Positions 59,719-64,000 of a stretch of 64,000 nt of DNA are shown piece after piece. The number at the start of each line of letters is the position of its first letter. Position 1 is the stretch's first letter. This DNA is from an uncultured Saprospiraceae bacterium. Its GTDB lineage: Bacteria > Bacteroidota > Bacteroidia > Chitinophagales > Saprospiraceae. Made by a program: the position numbers and the translations under genes. The notes under the pieces were generated by a model that was not told where the DNA came from, made no database searches, and saw nothing but the letters and a program-made list of their open reading frames with translations. The DNA lies in contig CALEYL010000074.1 in NCBI GenBank assembly GCA_937926205.1, forward strand, positions 62,001-126,000, written 5' to 3'.

Positions 59719-61350
59719 TCAGACAGGTTCAGGGGTCATTTCTATGGCGTGGCAGGGGCATTGCTCGTAACAAACGGCGCAGCCCGTACACAGGTCATAA
59801 TTAAACAGGTAGCGCTGACCGGGGCCAAGTTTGATCACGGCATCTTCGGGGCAGGCTCCGTAGCAACCATCGCATTCAAAGCAATTGCCACAGGAAAAGC
59901 ACCGGCTTGCTTCGTTTCGGGCTTCCTTTTCGGAGAGGCCGCCTACAATTTCGCTAAAATCCTGCGTAGCTACTTCGAGATCAAGGTGGGGTTGAACCTG
60001 GACAGGCGCCTCGGTTCGGTACCAGACATGCAAGCGCTCAAAACCTACTACCGGGTGTTTTTCCGGTTTGATGTAGGGATCTTTTTGCAAATAACCGTGT
60101 ATGAATCGTGCCGCTTTTTTGCCGTGCCCGACTGCGATGGTGACACTTCTCTCACCCGGCACCACGTCGCCCCCGGCAAAAATGCCTTCGCAACTCGTCA
60201 TCATATCCGGGCCCACGATTACCGTACCGTCCTCTTTGAAGGTCATACCCGGCGCCTTTTTCAGGAAATCCGTATCGGTATCCTGCCCAAGCGCCAGAAT
60301 CAGGGAATCAGCTTCCAGCGTTTCCACTTCTCCTGTCGGAACCGGCCGGCCATTTTCTATACGCATGACTTCGACGGTAAAAGATTGCTGGTCAATACTT
60401 TTGATCGTGCGCAACCAGTGGATTTTTACGCCTTCGCTCAATGCTTCATCGGCTTCAAAATCATGCGCCGGCATGTGTTCCCGGTCGCGGCGATAGATGA
60501 TAAGGGCTTCTTCTGCGCCTAATCTTTTGGCAATTCGCGCCGCATCCATTGCCGTGTTGCCACCGCCATAAACGGCGACACGCCGGCCAATTTTCGGCGC
60601 ATTTCCAAGCTCTACTTCGCGGATAAAACTTACAGCATCCAGAATCTGGCCGGCATCTCTGGCCGGGATGTCTGTTTTTTTGCCGATGTGCGCGCCAATC
60701 GCAATAAAAACAGCGTCGAAATGACCGCGGGTTTTTTCGGCAAGAATATCATCAACTTTATAGTTCAGATGAATAGTGACGCCCATCTTCTCAATGCGGC
60801 CGATTTCTGCCATCAGAATCTTTCGCGGCAAGCGATAGGCCGGAATTCCAAAATGCATCATCCCGCCGGGCAGGGGGCCTGCTTCAAAAATGGCAACCTC
60901 ATGCCCGAGCCTTCGGAGGTGATAAGCCGCCGACAAACCGCTGGGGCCACAACCAATGACCATGATTTTTTTTCCTGTCGAACGGAAAACTGGCTCAAAT
61001 TCCCAGCCTTCTTCGATTGCCAGGTCGCCCAAAAAACGCTCGACAGCGTGGATGCTGACAGAGTGATCTACGAAAGCCCGGTTGCAATTGTCTTCGCAGG
61101 GATGGTAACAAACCCGCCCGTGTATGGCCGGCATGGGATTCTCTTCCACCAGTTTTTGCCAGGCTTCCCGGTGCTTTCCACTTTGGGCAAGAGCCAGCCA
61201 TGCCTGTATGTTTTCCCCGGCGGGGCAGGCATTGTTGCAGGGAGGCAACATATCGAGATAAACTGGTCGTTGTTTGCGCAAAGGGCCTGTACCGTCTGCA
61301 TGGCCGTGAAGGTCTGGTTTGCTCGTTAAATCGTTGAAGTGCTGAGGCAT
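59719..61350 (-). CDS. GltD/NfnB-like NAD(P)H flavoprotein with C-terminal 2[4Fe-4S] domain
   Basis: A 543-residue protein. N-terminal Fe-S helical domain with CNNACPAGENIQAWL and CYHPCEDNCNRAF; FAD site KKIMVIGCGPSGLSAAYHLR; NAD(P) site VAVYGGGNTAMDAARIA; DSLILALGQDTDTDFL and CEGIFAGGDVVPGERSVTIA. The C-terminus adds a ferredoxin domain (CFSCGNCFECDGCYGACPED and CTGCAVCYEQCPCHAIEM). The form is that of glutamate-synthase small-subunit-like proteins which act as NADPH:ferredoxin oxidoreductases. Placed 54 bp before PFOR, it probably re-oxidises the ferredoxin reduced by PFOR. It is the first gene of the operon. Confidence 0.85.
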   Translation of the reverse strand: MPQHFNDLTSKPDLHGHADGTGPLRKQRPVYLDMLPPCNNACPAGENIQAWLALAQSGKHREAWQKLVEENPMPAIHGRVCYHPCEDNCNRAFVDHSVSIHAVERFLGDLAIEEGWEFEPVFRSTGKKIMVIGCGPSGLSAAYHLRRLGHEVAIFEAGPLPGGMMHFGIPAYRLPRKILMAEIGRIEKMGVTIHLNYKVDDILAEKTRGHFDAVFIAIGAHIGKKTDIPARDAGQILDAVSFIREVELGNAPKIGRRVAVYGGGNTAMDAARIAKRLGAEEALIIYRRDREHMPAHDFEADEALSEGVKIHWLRTIKSIDQQSFTVEVMRIENGRPVPTGEVETLEADSLILALGQDTDTDFLKKAPGMTFKEDGTVIVGPDMMTSCEGIFAGGDVVPGERSVTIAVGHGKKAARFIHGYLQKDPYIKPEKHPVVGFERLHVWYRTEAPVQVQPHLDLEVATQDFSEIVGGLSEKEARNEASRCFSCGNCFECDGCYGACPEDAVIKLGPGQRYLFNYDLCTGCAVCYEQCPCHAIEMTPEPV

Positions 61351-61450
61351 GGTCGCATCCGTTTGATTTCAGCACAAGGTGGCCCCTTTTTTTTCGGATG
61401 GGAATGACAAATCTCAATGTCTTTGGGGATATAGATCAGTTGGTTTTCTT

Positions 61451-61482
61451 TTTGAATTAAATAAATCGATCAACTATTTTTA
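61451..61482 (+). promoter_or_regulatory. Candidate promoter of the cupin gene
   Basis: TTTG (61451-61454), a 20-bp spacer and TATTTTTA (61475-61482, one mismatch to TAnnTTTG). The inferred start near 61,489 is 16 bp before the ATG. Confidence 0.4.
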
Positions 61483-61504
61483 GCTTTTAAAACAATCTGA
61501 TGCC

Positions 61505-61864
61505 ATGAATAAAGTAAATATTGAAGAGAAACTTTCGCTGTTCCACGACCACTGGAACCCAAGAATTGTGGGAGCACTCAACGGCCAGCATGTGAAACTG
61601 GCCAAGTTCCAGGGGCCGTTCGTTTGGCACAAACACGACCATGAAGACGAAATGTTCTATGTGCTCGAAGGCGCATTTAACATGGAATTCCGGGACAAAA
61701 CGGTTGCTTTGAAGGCAGGTGAATTTCTGATTGTTCCAAAAGGAGTAGAGCACCGGCCCGTGGCAGAGCAGGAGGTTTCAGTGATGCTGTTCGAACCGGC
61801 TTCTACCGTCAATACCGGCGACCGAAATGGTGAGCTGACACGGGCGGAGCTGGAGTGGATCTAA
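61505..61864 (+). CDS. Single-domain cupin protein
   Basis: A 119-residue cupin. Motif 1 is FVWHKHDHEDEMFYVLEGAF with HxH and Glu metal ligands; motif 2 is FLIVPKGVEHRPVAEQ with the last His. Such small cupins bind a metal and act as isomerases, dioxygenases or sugar binders; the activity cannot be told. It diverges from the PFOR operon and ends 10 bp from the convergent glycoside hydrolase gene. Confidence 0.85.
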   Translation: MNKVNIEEKLSLFHDHWNPRIVGALNGQHVKLAKFQGPFVWHKHDHEDEMFYVLEGAFNMEFRDKTVALKAGEFLIVPKGVEHRPVAEQEVSVMLFEPASTVNTGDRNGELTRAELEWI

Positions 61865-61874
61865 ACTGTACCGC

Positions 61875-64000
61875 TCATTCCAGCTTCAGGCTCAGCAGCC
61901 CAATCCCGTGCGGAACCATGAGTTTGGCTTCCGGGATTCCCGGGCCGATGGATATTTGTATGCCCTCAATATCTTCCGGCTTTAGCGGGTCGTCCATGCT
62001 GTTCATAAAGAAGTAAGGCAAAAAGGTTGGATAAGGCCGGGGCATGGTCACCGTGTTTACTTTTCGCAGGTCTGCAAGCAGGATATCGTATTCCTTAATT
62101 TCTGTACCGACTTCAATCATTTTCCCGTAGGCGCTGCCATCTTTTGTTACCAAAGCTACCTGAATGGGTTTTGATGCGCCGTCCAGAGAGCGGACTTTGA
62201 TGACCAGCTTTTTTTTGTTGAACAACTGCGCCCTCACCGGGTCAATTTTTTCATTCACATAAGCTTTTACACTATAATCATAGATAGCCACAGCATTCAG
62301 GTTTTCGTTGTCTTTTTGAAAAAGTTGGTTCACTTTGATTTGGTATTCCGATTCATGGTTCTGGTCTGTGGGAAGCAGTTTTGAATCCCGGGACCACCAG
62401 GTAGAAGACAATCCGGACCAATCATCGGCTGCCTCAAATAAATAAACCGGCTGATCGGCTCCGATTACCCGAACGCGGTAGGGATCGCGGTCATAAAAAT
62501 CCCAGTCATAGGGAAGCCCCGGTTTTCCGGCAGGAAAAGTCTCCACATAATCCTTGCTTTTAACAAGAATATAGTAGGTCAGAAAACCGAAATTCACTTG
62601 CTCCCGGGGTATTTCCGCGACGTAGGAAAAACCGTTTTCCCGCTTCATGTCAATCCGTTTCCAGTCCGGGCCGCTGGTCACCAGCAACTGCACTTCCAAT
62701 CCGGGATCAGGGCCAATGACCTGCGCTTCGACGTTCAATGGCGCCCCGGTCATTGCTACGGCTGCCGGTTGGTGCACCAGCCAGGTTTTGTCTACCGATG
62801 TTTCCGGAGCGTGGTATTCTCCAAGCTGAATGTTTTGCCAGGCATCGGTCGCTTTCCACTTGTTCTTAATGCCCGGCCTGGTCAGCAGGTAGACGCCGGG
62901 GCCAACCATAAACTGCCCTCCGGAGACATCCGGCGCCAACTCGTTTTCTTCATTGAGCGCGGTCATCTTAAAGTCGCCCCCAAGATCATCCAGGTGGATG
63001 GCCATGCGGTTTTGATTCCACTGGATGACGGTCACCGTTTTTTCGAGGCTGTTTCTGCCGTAAGGATTGCTGACGATCTGTGCATCGGGCATCACCTCCA
63101 GGCGCCATACCCCATTTTCCAGTTTGTCTAAAAAATAGGCGCCGGTTCCCTGGTACTCAACAAGAGGAGAGCTGCCATAACCGGCTATTTGGCTAAGCGT
63201 AGACGGACTTATGGGCGGGACATTGGTTGAATTGGTGTAAAAATATTTGTCCGCTGCATTCAACATGGCCAGATCCTGCTCGTAATTCAGCGAAAAATCA
63301 TCAAAAGACGTATTGTCAGGATAGCGACCAAAGTCTTTGTATCGTGGAATCCGGTGGAAAACTTCGGAACAAATCTTCAGGCTCAGGGCCTTTTGCGGCG
63401 CATAGGCCAGGTTCATGTAGTGGGTATTGTATTCCGTATTGGCGTAAGCCAAAAACATGGGGTCATAAGCAAAATGGGTGGCGATCTGGATGCCTGCTTT
63501 CCGAAAGGAACGCGCCATGGCAGGGTATATGTACGATTTTCCGACATCAGCCGCATCAAATTCATAGACCAGTTTAGCGCCTTTGTATTGTTTTATTGTG
63601 GCATCAAAGGGAATGTTGTAGTCGTCAACATTGGGTAAAAAATTTCCGGGTAATTCCTTTTGATAGCCCAATCCGGTAGGGTACCACTGGAAGGTGCCAC
63701 CCTGAATCCCGCCCTTAAAATAGGCATCTGCCAGGTGTACGCTGTGGCTGATGTTGTAGAAAACCGGTTTCTTGCAGCCCGTTTTCCGCACCGCCTTCAC
63801 CATGCCCTGAATAAATGCCGTTACTTTTTCCGGCGCTTCCCGGTGGTGGGGTTCGTTGCTGATTTCAATGGCAAGCAGCCGGGGTTCGTCTTTATAAGCC
63901 ACACCGGTATAGGGATTGATGTGGTTCATAAACTGGAACAGATAGTTTTCCTGAGCTTTGATGGCCTCAGGGTTTGTAAGACAATCGCCTTTTCCGTATT
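61875..64000 (-). CDS. GH5-like glycoside hydrolase with C-terminal beta domains, 5' end outside window
   Basis: The frame stays open to the window edge, so the N-terminus is missing; over 700 residues are visible. The catalytic acid/base motif LLAIEISNEPHHREAPEKV (NEP) and a later nucleophile-like YEFDAADVGKSYIYPAMA are as in GH5 and related clan A mannanases or cellulases. After the barrel come beta-rich domains (WRLEVMPDAQIVSNPYGRNS; AIHLDDLGGDFKMTALNEEN; VEAQVIGPDPGLEVQLLVTS) suited to carbohydrate binding. No T9SS tail; it ends LLSLKLE. The substrate cannot be assigned. Confidence 0.7.
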   Translation of the reverse strand, partial: YGKGDCLTNPEAIKAQENYLFQFMNHINPYTGVAYKDEPRLLAIEISNEPHHREAPEKVTAFIQGMVKAVRKTGCKKPVFYNISHSVHLADAYFKGGIQGGTFQWYPTGLGYQKELPGNFLPNVDDYNIPFDATIKQYKGAKLVYEFDAADVGKSYIYPAMARSFRKAGIQIATHFAYDPMFLAYANTEYNTHYMNLAYAPQKALSLKICSEVFHRIPRYKDFGRYPDNTSFDDFSLNYEQDLAMLNAADKYFYTNSTNVPPISPSTLSQIAGYGSSPLVEYQGTGAYFLDKLENGVWRLEVMPDAQIVSNPYGRNSLEKTVTVIQWNQNRMAIHLDDLGGDFKMTALNEENELAPDVSGGQFMVGPGVYLLTRPGIKNKWKATDAWQNIQLGEYHAPETSVDKTWLVHQPAAVAMTGAPLNVEAQVIGPDPGLEVQLLVTSGPDWKRIDMKRENGFSYVAEIPREQVNFGFLTYYILVKSKDYVETFPAGKPGLPYDWDFYDRDPYRVRVIGADQPVYLFEAADDWSGLSSTWWSRDSKLLPTDQNHESEYQIKVNQLFQKDNENLNAVAIYDYSVKAYVNEKIDPVRAQLFNKKKLVIKVRSLDGASKPIQVALVTKDGSAYGKMIEVGTEIKEYDILLADLRKVNTVTMPRPYPTFLPYFFMNSMDDPLKPEDIEGIQISIGPGIPEAKLMVPHGIGLLSLKLE

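Noticed and set aside
59692..60522. Long plus-strand open frame opposite the GltD/NfnB-like gene
   Set aside because: It lies wholly opposite a gene with intact cofactor motifs and has no recognisable domain.

Overview
The window is chromosomal DNA of a member of the Bacteroidota, most likely of the Saprospiraceae type. The evidence is secreted proteins with type A and type B C-terminal sorting domains of the type IX secretion system, a TonB-dependent receptor, a FadL-like porin, promoters with TAnnTTTG -7 boxes, almost no Shine-Dalgarno sequences, LytS/LytTR signalling, and conflict-type domains (CHAT, TIR, effector-associated domain, FGE/SUMF1) typical of filamentous or predatory Saprospiraceae. 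No rRNA, tRNA, CRISPR array, integrase or transposase was seen.

Layout. 1-11.6 kb: 3' end of a FadL-like porin, hemJ, mgsA, a DUF2911 protein, a secreted GH43 hydrolase, a GH3-family adenylating enzyme, an ECF sigma/anti-sigma pair, a DoxX-like membrane protein, a 59-residue lipoprotein, a cysteine-desulfurase-like enzyme and a membrane protein with an effector-associated domain. 11.6-26.4 kb: a large T9SS propeller protein; a minus-strand operon of two paralogous secreted proteins and a TPR-CHAT protease; a Cys-rich protein with its own terminator; divergently an ECF sigma factor and a membrane TPR protein; then a TonB receptor. 26.8-31.4 kb: a LytS/LytTR pair and a winged-helix/creD operon with two matching operators. 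31.4-34.9 kb: an accessory island in which a UPF0175/PIN toxin-antitoxin module and a TIR-transmembrane-FGE fusion each lie between copies of one structured repeat of about 130 bp. 35-52 kb: purH, an S24 regulator, an M43 protease with six FN3 domains, a DUF4348 lipoprotein, a type B T9SS protein, a MATE transporter, a TPR/DUF3857/transglutaminase protein, an S10 peptidase and a PaaE-like reductase. 52.8-64 kb: an alpha/beta hydrolase and PadR sharing a 33-bp palindrome; an operon for pyruvate:ferredoxin oxidoreductase, a GltD/NfnB-like flavoprotein and a dihydroorotate-dehydrogenase-like protein; a cupin protein; and a GH5-like hydrolase cut by the window end.

The most unusual non-coding content is two families of structured intergenic repeats. 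One has a short core (GGGGGCAGACTGCT plus a partly complementary half) flanked by arms of period-7 microsatellite whose heptamer changes from copy to copy. It usually starts at the stop codon of a gene, and four copies stand in tandem after the LytTR gene. The other is the 130-bp repeat of the accessory island, in which one stem shows a compensatory C:G to T:A change between copies. The best candidates for a new protein system are the TPR-CHAT/secreted-paralogue operon beside an ECF sigma and membrane TPR pair, and the TIR-FGE fusion, whose C-terminus resembles the variable region of a diversity-generating retroelement target.
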